The notes below the pieces were generated by a model, which worked only from the letters and a program-made list of their open reading frames with translations, searched no databases and was not told where the DNA came from. DNA of 64,000 bases from Anaerocolumna sedimenticola (lineage in GTDB: Bacteria; Bacillota; Clostridia; Lachnospirales; Lachnospiraceae), in the NCBI RefSeq assembly GCF_009931695.1, contig NZ_CP048000.1, forward strand, positions 2,063,501 to 2,127,500, written 5' to 3'. Shown here piece by piece: positions 46,254 to 54,528 of the stretch. A program made the translations under genes and the position numbers. Each line of letters opens with the position of its first letter. The stretch's first letter is position 1.

Positions 46254-46649
46254 TTATTCCGTTCCACATCCAACAATTGCTTCTAATTCGATTTCCACAA
46301 ATTGAGTAGGCCGGTTTAATTTCGGAGTTTCTACCATTGTAAATAATGGTCTGACCTCCTTAAAAAATTCTGAAAAAGCATCCCCTACTTCTTTCGCAAA
46401 TTTCATATCCGTAACATACGCTTTAATCTTGATAACATCCTTGTTTACAGCCTCAGCTTCTTTCAGAAGCCGGACCAACTTTTCAAAAATGTATTTCGCC
46501 TGCTCATAAGGAGATTCCCCTGATACAGATCCGTCAGGTAAAACAGCTGTAGTTCCGCCAATATAAATATGATCTCCTACTTTAACCATTCTGGAATATC
46601 CCACAATTTCCTCTAAAGGAGCCCTTGACGAGTAATTGATTCTTTTCAC
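46254..46649 (-). CDS. RidA family imine/enamine deaminase
   Basis: This 131-residue YjgF/YER057c/UK114-family protein hydrolyses reactive enamine/imine intermediates to keto acids and ammonia. It begins with the RINYSSRAPLEEIVGYSR motif and has IEIELEAIVG near the end. It starts at GTG 46649 with AGGAGG-type sequence at 46657-46664. As the first gene of the operon it fits the detoxification of imines made by the amine oxidising enzymes. Its leader contains an attenuator-like terminator. Confidence 0.88.
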   Translation of the reverse strand: MKRINYSSRAPLEEIVGYSRMVKVGDHIYIGGTTAVLPDGSVSGESPYEQAKYIFEKLVRLLKEAEAVNKDVIKIKAYVTDMKFAKEVGDAFSEFFKEVRPLFTMVETPKLNRPTQFVEIELEAIVGCGTE

Positions 46650-46725
46650 CTTTTCTACCTCCTGTCATTGCATTAATTGTAAATAAAAGTATAAACTTTT
46701 AATTTATATTTTTATAAACAAAAAA

Positions 46726-46752
46726 GGTCTTGTGGAATTAATCCACAAGACC
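46726..46752 (-). terminator. Terminator-like hairpin in the ridA leader
   Basis: On the minus strand GGTCTTGTGGA and TCCACAAGACC form a perfect stem followed by TTTTTTG. It lies downstream of the likely promoter (46775) and 77 bases before the ridA start, so read-through must be controlled if the promoter is correct. Confidence 0.8.
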
Positions 46753-46774
46753 CCTTTGCCTTTTCTATGATACT

Positions 46775-46817
46775 ATTTTATTCCCAAAATCAACACAATT
46801 CTTGTAAAAATCGGAAC
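46775..46817 (-). promoter_or_regulatory. Putative activator site and -10 box for the ridA operon
   Basis: On the minus strand GTTCCGATTTTTACAA (46817-46802) is followed after exactly 21 bases by TAAAAT (46780-46775), matching the layout ahead of the APC permease. A possible GTTGAT -35 box also lies in between. Confidence 0.6.
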
Positions 46818-46893
46818 TCAAATAAAACAAACCGGATCTGGTAAATAGAATAAATACTAAAACAATACTCTTATATTTGGAACAATTTATTTC

Positions 46894-46922
46894 TTGACGT
46901 TACCTCATTCAAGTGATAAAAT
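46894..46922 (+). promoter_or_regulatory. Sigma-A promoter facing the AraC gene
   Basis: TTGACG, a 17-base spacer and TAAAAT form a good promoter pointing to the AraC gene about 300 bases away. Confidence 0.65.
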
Positions 46923-46932
46923 AATGGCAAAT

Positions 46933-46963
46933 CACAAAGGCATGAAATCTTTGTGTTTTTTTT
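46933..46963 (+). terminator. Terminator-like hairpin right after the AraC promoter
   Basis: CACAAAG and CTTTGTG form a stem followed by eight T residues, starting only a few bases after the expected transcription start. It may attenuate transcription of the regulator gene. Confidence 0.7.
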
Positions 46964-46964
46964 A

Positions 46965-47075
46965 TTTTCCGCGAAAGCAAAGTGAGAATTGGCAAGCTTG
47001 CTTGCAATAATTCGAACGCGCACGCGAACCGAAGAAACTCGCAAAGCGTGTTTCTTCCGGTTTATTGGAAATTCT
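46965..47075 (+). repeat. Palindromic intergenic repeat related to 61995-62111
   Basis: AACCGAAGAAAC (47027-47038) and GTTTCTTCCGGTT (47050-47062) form a stem, preceded by GAAAGCAAAG and CAAGCTTGCTTGC. The same parts occur at 61995-62111 in a different order. The rest of the 570-base ridA-AraC gap holds the two promoters and attenuators listed separately. Confidence 0.5.
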
Positions 47076-47219
47076 TCAAATCGAAAAATAGTGTCTAATA
47101 GAGTAGAAATAAAATGGCATGCCAAATACCTTTATTGGAACAAGGATTTTATAAACTGGAAATGTAATGTCAACCACTAATCCGGGGATATCACATAAAA
47201 TATCCGGAAGGAGGCAACT

Positions 47220-48065
47220 ATGTTAAATGTAAATACTGGTTCAAAGTTTACAGAATTAAATCCGAAACAACCGGAATTTGTTCTTGTTACGTCAAATTAC
47301 AGTAAAAAATATTTGATGAAATACAATTTAGCACATTTTTATCAGTTTACTGCCGAGTCCGATAAAATGGGCGTTATTCCTGACGCCTGCGTGGATATCC
47401 TCTTTTGGAAAAAGGACGGTAAATTATATTCAAAAATAGCCGGAACCTTTCTTGAGAAAGGAACGACGGAAACAGATATAAAATGTGAGTATTTCGGAGT
47501 TCGTTTTATGCCCGGAGTAAATCCCGTAAAAGGAGTTGTTCCTTTAAGTGACCTTGTAAATAATGAAGAAGTATTTGAAGATATGATTTCCTCTCATGAC
47601 GAAAAAGAGAAATTATTAGAAGATATGTTTTTTGCAAACAACTTTGAAGATAAAATAAATATTTTTATGAATTATTATTCCAGACACTTTGATACTGAGG
47701 CAGAAGATAAGAACAGTATGAAGTATGTTCTCAGAAATGAGATATTAAAATCCGGAGGCAGTTTAAAACTATCGGACTTAAGCGCTTTCACCGGATATAC
47801 AGAGCGTTACCTGAATAAAAAAATTCACGAGGAGTTCGGTATGAATCCCAAAAATTTTATCAGATTCATTCGATTTCAGAAATCCGTCAGTAATTTAATT
47901 GATACCATCCATAGCGTCAATTGTGTAGATACGGCATTGGAATCGGGTTATTTTGATCAATCCCATTTCATAAAAGATTTCAAAAGATTTTCAGGATTAA
48001 CTCCTAAAAGTTATATTGATAATCTACTATTGAATGCATATGATAAGAAATTGCATATTGTATAA
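47220..48065 (+). CDS. AraC-family transcription regulator of the oxidation operon
   Basis: This 281-residue regulator has an N-terminal sensing domain with PDACVDILFWKKDG (DUF6597-like) and a C-terminal AraC helix-turn-helix pair (about 175-270; LKLSDLSAFTGYTERYLNKKIHEEF, and DTALESGYFDQSHFIKDFKRFSGLTPKSY). It starts behind GGAAGGAGG. It is divergent from ridA and is the best candidate to bind TTGTAAAAATCGGAAC ahead of ridA and the APC permease gene. Confidence 0.9.
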   Translation: MLNVNTGSKFTELNPKQPEFVLVTSNYSKKYLMKYNLAHFYQFTAESDKMGVIPDACVDILFWKKDGKLYSKIAGTFLEKGTTETDIKCEYFGVRFMPGVNPVKGVVPLSDLVNNEEVFEDMISSHDEKEKLLEDMFFANNFEDKINIFMNYYSRHFDTEAEDKNSMKYVLRNEILKSGGSLKLSDLSAFTGYTERYLNKKIHEEFGMNPKNFIRFIRFQKSVSNLIDTIHSVNCVDTALESGYFDQSHFIKDFKRFSGLTPKSYIDNLLLNAYDKKLHIV

Positions 48066-48078
48066 TACTATGTTTTTC

Positions 48079-48190
48079 CCGGTAATTGACGAAGCTCCAT
48101 TTACCATATTATATAGCGACAAGCCTTCCAGGACGAATACGCCGGTCAGTGTCAGCATGGATGCCTTGTGATCAAGCAGATTTGAATTTA
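48079..48190 (+). pseudogene. Fragment of an IS1182-type transposase
   Basis: Translation from about 48079 gives PVIDEAPFTILYSDKPSRTN then TPVSVSMDAL, and after a one-base shift LVIKQI. This resembles the N-terminal part of IS1182-family transposases (LYSDKxSRPNTPV..ALIIK). No other part of the element or its ends is seen, so it is a small relic. Confidence 0.5.
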
Positions 48191-48270
48191 ACTTTACATA
48201 ATTATTTTTATTTTTTTATGAATTTTCATATTATTAATAACAAATTTTACACGAATTTTAAATAAAATAC

Positions 48271-48301
48271 TTGCTCTCGAGTTAACTCTAAGGTGTAAGA
48301 T
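48271..48301 (+). promoter_or_regulatory. MerR-type promoter with 19-base spacer and dyad operator
   Basis: TTGCTC and TAAGAT are 19 bases apart with the dyad CGAGTTAACTCTA between. This matches the spacing and operator form of 32378-32408, so the two alcohol dehydrogenase genes probably share a MerR-family activator. Confidence 0.7.
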
Positions 48302-48366
48302 GATTCCTATAGGCTAAAGTATGATATGAAAAGGTTTCAAAAAAAGAAAATACAAGGAAGGAATTG

Positions 48367-49545
48367 GTGAAAGATATGAATTTTAATTATTTTATACCGA
48401 CAAAATTACTTTTTGGCAAGGGGCAGCTTGGAAATCTACACAAGGAGAAGTTACCGGGTAAAAAAGCGCTGATTGTTATTTCATCAGGGAAATCAACAAG
48501 AGCAAACGGTTATTTGGATAAGGTTGAGAAAGAACTTAAATTGGCCGGTATTGCTTATGCCGTATATGATAAGATATTACCGAATCCAATTAAAGCCCAT
48601 GTTATGGAGGGAGCAGAATTTGCGAAAGAAAATGGCTGTGATTTCGTCATCGGTCTTGGCGGCGGAAGCAGTATTGATTCAGCAAAAGCCATTGCTGTTA
48701 TGGCTAAAAATGAAGGGGATTATTGGGATTATGTATCCGGTGGCAGCGGGAAAGGTCAGCCGGTACCTGTAGATCCTCTTCCTGTTGTAGCGATTACTAC
48801 TACAGCCGGAACCGGTACGGAAGTGGATCCCTGGACTGTTACAACGAAAGAAGATACGGAGGAGAAAATCGGATTTGGTTACGAAAAAACATTTCCGGTT
48901 TTAGCAGTGGTAGATCCGGATTTAATGCTTACCGTACCGGCTGACTTAACAGCTTATCAGGGATTTGACGCCCTTTTCCACAGTACGGAAGGTTATATTA
49001 ATAAAACAGCTTATGTAATGAGTGATATGTATGCATTAAAAGCAATTGAACTGATTGGACATAATCTTTCAAAAGCAGTAGAGAACGGTAAGGACGAAGA
49101 AGCCAGAGAAAAGGTTGCACTGGGTAATACGTTAGCCGGTATGGTAGAATCTACCTCAGGCTGCACCTCCGAACATTCTCTGGAGCATGCCTTAAGTGCA
49201 TATCATCCCAGTTTACCTCACGGTGCCGGTTTAATTATGATCAGCAAAGCTTATTATACTTTTTTTGCCGGGCAGGATTGCTGTAAGGAAAGATTTATTG
49301 CAATGGCAAAAGCCATGGGAAAAGAGAATGCAACGGATCCTATGGATTTTGTAGATGCTTTGGTGGAACTGCAAAAGGTTTGTCATGTGGATGAGCTTAA
49401 GATGTCCGATTATGGCATTAAAAAAGAAGAAATTGAGAAATACGTAATGAAAGCCTATGATACCATGGGTGGATTATTTGAAGTAGATCCGGTACCTTTA
49501 ACCAAGGAAGATTGTATTAAAATCTTAGAGGATTCTTATAAATAA
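48367..49545 (+). CDS. Iron-containing alcohol dehydrogenase
   Basis: This protein of about 392 residues is a type III alcohol dehydrogenase with GLGGGSSIDSAKAI for cofactor binding and metal ligands in FDALFHSTEG, EHSLEHALSAYHPSLPHGAGL. The start is either GTG 48367, five bases from GGAAGG (48356-48361), or ATG 48376, which gives MNFNYFIPTKLLFGKG. It is more distant from the butanol-type paralogue at 32453 but has the same type of MerR-dependent promoter. Substrate is an aldehyde or alcohol not defined here. Confidence 0.9.
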   Translation: MKDMNFNYFIPTKLLFGKGQLGNLHKEKLPGKKALIVISSGKSTRANGYLDKVEKELKLAGIAYAVYDKILPNPIKAHVMEGAEFAKENGCDFVIGLGGGSSIDSAKAIAVMAKNEGDYWDYVSGGSGKGQPVPVDPLPVVAITTTAGTGTEVDPWTVTTKEDTEEKIGFGYEKTFPVLAVVDPDLMLTVPADLTAYQGFDALFHSTEGYINKTAYVMSDMYALKAIELIGHNLSKAVENGKDEEAREKVALGNTLAGMVESTSGCTSEHSLEHALSAYHPSLPHGAGLIMISKAYYTFFAGQDCCKERFIAMAKAMGKENATDPMDFVDALVELQKVCHVDELKMSDYGIKKEEIEKYVMKAYDTMGGLFEVDPVPLTKEDCIKILEDSYK

Positions 49546-49570
49546 TAGTTTATTATTACAGAAGCATAAC

Positions 49571-49669
49571 AGAGGCAGAAGCAAAATTTTTATGGCGTAT
49601 ACTTATTATGACAGTTACATTAAAATATCACAATAATAACCGGCTGAAGATTTTACATCTGCCTCTTTT
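49571..49669 (+). terminator. Probable terminator after the alcohol dehydrogenase gene
   Basis: AGAGGCAGAAG-AAAAT near 49571 pairs with ATTTTACATCTGCCTCT ending at 49666, followed by TTT. The loop is long, so strength is uncertain. Confidence 0.5.
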
Positions 49670-49695
49670 AACTCTTAAGATAATATGTAATACCC

Positions 49696-50598
49696 CTATT
49701 CTGCAGTTATTTCCGTTTGAAATACAATTACTGCATTTCCGGAGATTTTTACTTCCACTGGTTCTTCATTTTCTATTTTCACTTCCACTTCTATAATTCC
49801 GGCTCTGCCTATTGCTTCGCCCTGCTTTGCCTTGAATCGGAGTACAGCATTATCATGTTTTGCTAATTTATGTTTTACCAGGTAAGCACCTAGGGGACCA
49901 TTTGCATTACCGGTAACAGGATCTTCATTAATTCCAATGGCAGGTGCAAACATCCTTCCATGTACCAATATTTCATTATCTTCCATCGTATAAATATAAT
50001 ATCCATTGCAGCTAATAGTATTACTTAATTTCGTTAGAGCGTCATAATTGGGTTTAAGTTCATTCAGCTTATTTTTACTATTTATGCCTATCATAACCTT
50101 GGAATGGCCTGTTGAGACAATTTGAACCGGATGGTTTATAAGCAGATCTTCTTCGGTGATATTTAAAGCGGTTAAGAGGTTTTCTTTGTTAATTCCGTCA
50201 ATTAATTCCCCAAATTCGATTTTACCCTGGGTCATAACGATTTTATAATCGTTATTTTCCTTTATGATATCTACGGGCAGAATACCTGCACCGGTTTTTT
50301 GAATAACTTTTGATGAAGCAAGGTTATTTTCCACCGCTCTTGCATAGTGGGCGGCAATTGTGGCATGGCCGCATATTGGTACTTCTTTTGTCGGAGTAAA
50401 AAAACGGACTGCTACGTCATAGTCCTTATTATCGGATGGTAAAATAAAAGCAGTTTCGGAATTATTAAGCTCTCTGGCAATTTTTTGCATTTCCTCTTCG
50501 GTTAATCCGTCCGCATTTGTTATTACTCCCGCAGGATTCCCTGTAAATTTATTTTTAGTAAAGGAATCAATCTGATATAATCGGTATTTTTTGTTCAT
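49696..50598 (-). CDS. PhzF family isomerase-like protein
   Basis: This 300-residue protein has the diaminopimelate-epimerase-like fold of PhzF. It has FTGNPAGVI near the N terminus, the catalytic Glu in NNSETAFI, PICGHATIAAHYA and the second half motif DPVTGNANGPLGAYLV. Members catalyse isomerisations, but most bacterial copies have no known substrate. It is monocistronic, with a palindromic repeat (50633-50779) upstream in its leader. Confidence 0.9.
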   Translation of the reverse strand: MNKKYRLYQIDSFTKNKFTGNPAGVITNADGLTEEEMQKIARELNNSETAFILPSDNKDYDVAVRFFTPTKEVPICGHATIAAHYARAVENNLASSKVIQKTGAGILPVDIIKENNDYKIVMTQGKIEFGELIDGINKENLLTALNITEEDLLINHPVQIVSTGHSKVMIGINSKNKLNELKPNYDALTKLSNTISCNGYYIYTMEDNEILVHGRMFAPAIGINEDPVTGNANGPLGAYLVKHKLAKHDNAVLRFKAKQGEAIGRAGIIEVEVKIENEEPVEVKISGNAVIVFQTEITAE

Positions 50599-50632
50599 GG
50601 GTTGAATCTCCTTTCAAATAGTAACTTCAATA

Positions 50633-50779
50633 AGCAATTGCGAAACTATATAGCTTTCTGAATATACCATACAATTGATACGAATTTCAGAGCTTCAGTT
50701 GCCCTATGGGCAAAATTCAGCTCTGGAATTGTATTAATTGCATGGTATATAGATACAATATGTGAGTTTCGCAATTACC
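50633..50779 (+). repeat. Copy C of the dispersed 146-base palindrome
   Basis: It begins AGCAATTGCGAAACT and ends AGTTTCGCAATTACC, with inner arms ATACCATACAATTGATAC and a CAGAGCTTCAGTTGCC/GGCAAAATTCAGCTCTG central stem. Same orientation as copy A. Directly afterwards AATTACCTAAATAACTT is repeated twice. The rest of the 364-base gap is AT-rich and shows nothing clear. Confidence 0.85.
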
Positions 50780-50962
50780 TAAATAACTTCAATTATCTTG
50801 TTTCATAATTACCTAAATAACTTAATTGCTTAAACTTAATATTGTACGTGTTGATTGCATTAAATACAGCGGTATTATATAATTAATTATAACCAGGTAT
50901 TGAAACAATACAAGTACGCACTTTATTAGCAGTTACTAACCATTTTGAAAGAGGGACGGAAT

Positions 50963-51313
50963 ATGGATGATATTATGGAAAAGTTTCCGAATCAAAGAAA
51001 AAGACAGAAAGACTTTAAATGTTCTATTGGTTTTGCCATGACAGTAATAGGGAGCAAATGGGGAGCGATTATATTATGGCATATATTAAAATCCCCACAT
51101 ATAAGGTATGGTGAATTAAAAAAATCCATACCCAACATCAGCCATAAAATATTATCCCTGGAATTAAAAAGACTTGAAATGGATGGCTTAATTGAAAGGA
51201 TTGCATATCCGACGATTCCTCCTAAAGTCGAATATAATCTGACAGAAAAAGGAAGATCATTGGATAATATATTAACCGAACTGTGCCTATGGGGTAGAAA
51301 ATATATGGTATAG
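50963..51313 (+). CDS. HxlR-family transcription regulator
   Basis: This 116-residue winged-helix protein has the HxlR pattern IGSKWGAIILWHILKSP, RYGELKKSIPNISHKILSLELKRLEMDGLIER, and a C-terminal VEYNLTEKGRSL. Such regulators respond to electrophiles or quinones in several families. The ATG at 50963 follows AGAGGG. An upstream TTG is in frame. It is divergent from phzF, which it may control, and convergent with the Lrp-type gene, with only 11 bases between the two ends. Confidence 0.9.
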   Translation: MDDIMEKFPNQRKRQKDFKCSIGFAMTVIGSKWGAIILWHILKSPHIRYGELKKSIPNISHKILSLELKRLEMDGLIERIAYPTIPPKVEYNLTEKGRSLDNILTELCLWGRKYMV

Positions 51314-51324
51314 AAAATATATAA

Positions 51325-51789
51325 TTAATCTGAAAGGCCAGATTCTTCCGCTTTTGTAATTTCCTGAATTCCCCTGTGTTCAACAGCCGTAGAGAAAACA
51401 ATCTGGGTACTGGTTCTGCCGAACTTCTGAATCTGTCCAATAAAAGTATCCAGTTCCATGGTTGAGGAAAAACAGACTTTGATCAACATGGCATAATGTC
51501 CGGTGACGCAGTTGCATTCAATTACGTTTGGACAAGCTTTGATAAAAGGATAAAATTCCGGTTTTTGGTTCGGTTCAACTTCCAGATTAATAAATGCAGT
51601 GATATGGTATCCTAATTTGAACCAATTTACTTCCGTGTGGTAACCTTTAATAATTCCTTCTTTTTCTAATCTGCTGATTCTGGCTGCAACTGCCGGAGAA
51701 GATAAAAATACTTTCTCCGCTATAACTTTTAGTGGAGCTCTGGCATTTTTCTGCAGCATCATTAAAATCTGTTCATCAATATGATCCAT
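51325..51789 (-). CDS. Lrp/AsnC-family transcription regulator
   Basis: This 154-residue protein has an N-terminal helix-turn-helix (DEQILMMLQKNARAPLKVIAEKVFLSSPAVAARISRLEKEGIIKGY) and a C-terminal RAM ligand-binding domain. These regulators sense amino acids. It is divergent from the aspartate ammonia-lyase gene across 340 bases of AT-rich DNA in which I found no clear operator. It could control aspA. Confidence 0.9.
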   Translation of the reverse strand: MDHIDEQILMMLQKNARAPLKVIAEKVFLSSPAVAARISRLEKEGIIKGYHTEVNWFKLGYHITAFINLEVEPNQKPEFYPFIKACPNVIECNCVTGHYAMLIKVCFSSTMELDTFIGQIQKFGRTSTQIVFSTAVEHRGIQEITKAEESGLSD

Positions 51790-52129
51790 ATTCAGCTTTC
51801 TTCCTTTCCTGTCCGTATGTAAATGTTTCTGGTGAATAATAAGATAAGTGCCCGGATTACTGTTTTTCTAAATAATCCTGGGGTTAATTCTTAATATTAT
51901 AAATTATATAACCAATCTTTTCAAGCTAGTAACTCATAAAACGAAATTAAATAAAGCGAAATTAATTTTTTAAAGAAAATCAGTATATTAATTTATTTTA
52001 TAATGTTTTAAGGTCAAATAATTATTTATCTTCGTATCTGCACTGAGTATCTTTACGAAAAAGGAAGAACATGTTATTCTCGTTTTCATAATTTACGGCA
52101 TTGAATACTTGAAAGAGAGGATGATTTAA

Positions 52130-53548
52130 ATGGAAATAAGAATTGAAGCCGATTCGATCGGCAGTTTGGCTGTTCCGGCAGACGCGTATTACGGTGTACA
52201 AAGCTTAAGGGCTAAAAAGAATTTTAATATAACCGGGAAACCTATGCATCCTGTATTTATACGGAATCTGGTTAAGATAAAGAAAGCAGCGGCTGTTACT
52301 AACCAGAGTATAAATAAGCTGGACTTAAAAATAGCTGATGCTATTATCTGTGCCTGTAATGAAATAATAAGCGGTAAATTTCAGGACCAGTTTATCGTAG
52401 ATCCCATTCAAGGAGGTGCGGGTACATCCGCTAATATGAATGCCAATGAAGTAATTGCAAATCGTGCAGCAGAAATACTTGGTGGAATAAAAGGAGATTA
52501 TTCGCTGGTTCATCCTAATGATCACGTAAATATGTCACAATCTACGAATGATGTCATTCCCAGCGCGGGAAAATTAACCGTTTTAGAATTGCTTCCGGGA
52601 ACTATATTTGAGTTAAAACGTCTTCATACCGCACTTCTTAAAAAATCCAAAGAATTTAACCATATATTAAAAATTGGTAGAACCCAGCTTCAGGATGCAG
52701 TGCCCATGCGGCTTGGGCAGGCATTTCAGGCATACGCATCCGTAATCGCCAGAGATACCTGCCGCCTGGAAAAGTCTATGGATGAGGTATCAACCCTGAA
52801 TATGGGGGGAACCGCCATAGGCACCGCTATTAATGCCAATGCATTATATTTACAGCAGATCATCCCAAACATAAATAAAATATGCAAAACATCCTGCAAG
52901 CAGGCAGCCGACCTGTTTGATGCAACCCAGAATCTGGACGGATTTGTATCTATATCGGGAGTTATAAAAACCTGTGCGGTTAATTTATCAAAATTATGTA
53001 ACGATCTTCGGCTACTTTCCAGCGGACCCAAAGCCGGAATAGGTGAAATTAACCTACCGGCAAAGCAAAATGGGTCATCCATAATGCCTGGGAAAGTAAA
53101 CCCGGTTATCCCGGAGGTAGTAACCCAGGTCGCTTTTCATATTATCGGAAATGATATGGCGATTACCATGGCGGCAGAGGCAGGTCAGTTGGAATTAAAT
53201 GCTTTTGAACCGGTATTATTCTATAATCTGTTTGAATCCATTGAGACATTAACGGGAGCGGTGGCAACCTTAACGGATAATTGCATAACGGATATTACTG
53301 CCAATGAAGAACAGTGCCAGGTATTATTAGATGCAAGTGTAGGCATTTCCACAGCACTGTGTCCGTTTATTGGTTATCAGAAAGCAGCGGAACTGGCCAA
53401 GAAATCTCTAAAAACCGGAATTGCATTTAGGGAGCTGGTACTAAAAGAAACGGAGTTAACATTAGAACAGCTAAATGAAATACTAAATCCCACCAATATG
53501 ACGGAACCGAAATACCATCTGGATAACTTATTCCTACAAACAAATTAA
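52130..53548 (+). CDS. aspA: Aspartate ammonia-lyase
   Basis: This 472-residue member of the aspartase/fumarase superfamily converts aspartate to fumarate and ammonia. It starts with EADSIGSLAVPADAYYGVQS. The catalytic serine loop GSSIMPGKVNP (Ser 316/317) and the TQLQDAVPMRLGQ segment are visible. Aspartase is more likely than fumarase because of the AYYGVQ start and the neighbouring Lrp gene, although class II fumarase is similar. It ends in a repeat-type terminator. Confidence 0.88.
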   Translation: MEIRIEADSIGSLAVPADAYYGVQSLRAKKNFNITGKPMHPVFIRNLVKIKKAAAVTNQSINKLDLKIADAIICACNEIISGKFQDQFIVDPIQGGAGTSANMNANEVIANRAAEILGGIKGDYSLVHPNDHVNMSQSTNDVIPSAGKLTVLELLPGTIFELKRLHTALLKKSKEFNHILKIGRTQLQDAVPMRLGQAFQAYASVIARDTCRLEKSMDEVSTLNMGGTAIGTAINANALYLQQIIPNINKICKTSCKQAADLFDATQNLDGFVSISGVIKTCAVNLSKLCNDLRLLSSGPKAGIGEINLPAKQNGSSIMPGKVNPVIPEVVTQVAFHIIGNDMAITMAAEAGQLELNAFEPVLFYNLFESIETLTGAVATLTDNCITDITANEEQCQVLLDASVGISTALCPFIGYQKAAELAKKSLKTGIAFRELVLKETELTLEQLNEILNPTNMTEPKYHLDNLFLQTN

Positions 53549-53563
53549 AGGCTTATTCATATT

Positions 53564-53664
53564 ATGATTCGCCCGGCAAAAGTCCTCACAAATTATATTT
53601 AATGAATATATATACGCTGGTATTCATTTATAAGATTAAATTGGGCTTTTGTCGGGCGAATCAT
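53564..53664 (+). terminator. Terminator hairpin after aspA carrying a nested 47-base insert
   Basis: The outer palindrome (ATGATTCGCCCGGCAAAA, TTTTGTCGGGCGAATCAT) is the same as at 1121-1174. After TCACAAA the sequence has 47 extra bases (53593-53639) centred on AATGAATATATATACGC and TATTCATT, then resumes ATTGGG. Confidence 0.8.
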
Positions 53665-53814
53665 TTAATATCGTTTTTCTTTAGAAATTCTTTCGTTTTT
53701 TATAGAGTTGGTTTTTAGATTTATGTTTTATAGTAATTAAAAAGCAACAAAAGAAGTAAAGTAAGGAGCAAAAAGATATGGTTATTAAATGCTATAGAAA
53801 GAGGAAGAGAATAA

Positions 53815-54327
53815 ATGGACACTCAAATTATAACAAATTATTTTCATCAGTACGGTGCCATTGTAATATTCGTTATTGTATTCTTAGAATATTTAAACCT
53901 GCCAGGGTTCCCGGCAGGCCTGGTTTTTCCCCTGGCAGGAATCTGGGCATCCCAGGGAGGAATTGGCTTCGGTATGGCGCTTTTGCTTTCAGTATTGGCT
54001 GGACTTTGTGGGAGCTCATTGCTTTATTTTGTGGGGAGATTCGGAGGTGAATTTCTATTAAACAGATATGTAAAAAAGTTCCCCAAACATAAGCGGGCAA
54101 TTGACCAGGCAATGGAACGAGTAAGAAATAAAGGATATATTGGTATATTTATCGGCAAATTAATACCTGTAATTCGGACCATTATACCGATACCAGCAGG
54201 TATCCTAAAAATGAATTTTTGGAGATATACGGTATTTTCCATGTTGGGAATTACTATATGGAATCTGACTTTAGTTGGCGCCGGATACCTTTTGGGTAAT
54301 CCTGTTCTGCAAGTATTAAACGAATGA
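53815..54327 (+). CDS. DedA-family membrane protein
   Basis: This 170-residue protein has about four to five hydrophobic segments and the DedA (SNARE-associated/VTT) motifs FPAGLVFPLAGIWAS, FVGRFGGEFLL, and FIGKLIPVIRTIIPIPAGI. DedA proteins move or flip membrane lipids and need the conserved arginine in the last motif. It starts behind GAGGAAGAG. It is immediately followed by a short fragment of another DedA gene. Confidence 0.88.
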   Translation: MDTQIITNYFHQYGAIVIFVIVFLEYLNLPGFPAGLVFPLAGIWASQGGIGFGMALLLSVLAGLCGSSLLYFVGRFGGEFLLNRYVKKFPKHKRAIDQAMERVRNKGYIGIFIGKLIPVIRTIIPIPAGILKMNFWRYTVFSMLGITIWNLTLVGAGYLLGNPVLQVLNE

Positions 54328-54344
54328 AAGGAGAAAAATGAAAA

Positions 54345-54428
54345 ATGCAGGATTGGATAATTGTAGTCATGAATCAATTTGGCTGCTTTGAATTTGAAAG
54401 AAACCCCATCAGCGTGTATAATGATTAA
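54345..54428 (+). pseudogene. N-terminal fragment of a second DedA-family gene
   Basis: Behind AGGAG at 54329-54333, the frame MQDWIIVVMNQFGCFEFERN stops after 27 residues. MQDWI..VMNQFG is the standard start of DedA-family proteins. The remainder of the gene is missing, so it is a deletion relic next to the intact DedA gene. Confidence 0.55.
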
Positions 54429-54528
54429 AGCTGGAAAAAATAAGTGACAAAAGATAATTATTATTATGATGCAAAAAGTTTTACCAAATAGAAATTACGT
54501 ATAGTTCATGTGATAGAGGGAGGTTAAC

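Noticed and set aside
51790..52129. Possible regulatory RNA or operator between the Lrp-type gene and aspA
   Set aside because: The region is simply AT-rich; no convincing dyad, promoter pair or aptamer was seen.
53778..54050. Open frame overlapping the DedA gene in another phase
   Set aside because: The DedA frame has membrane helices and family motifs; this one is a basic, unstructured shadow.
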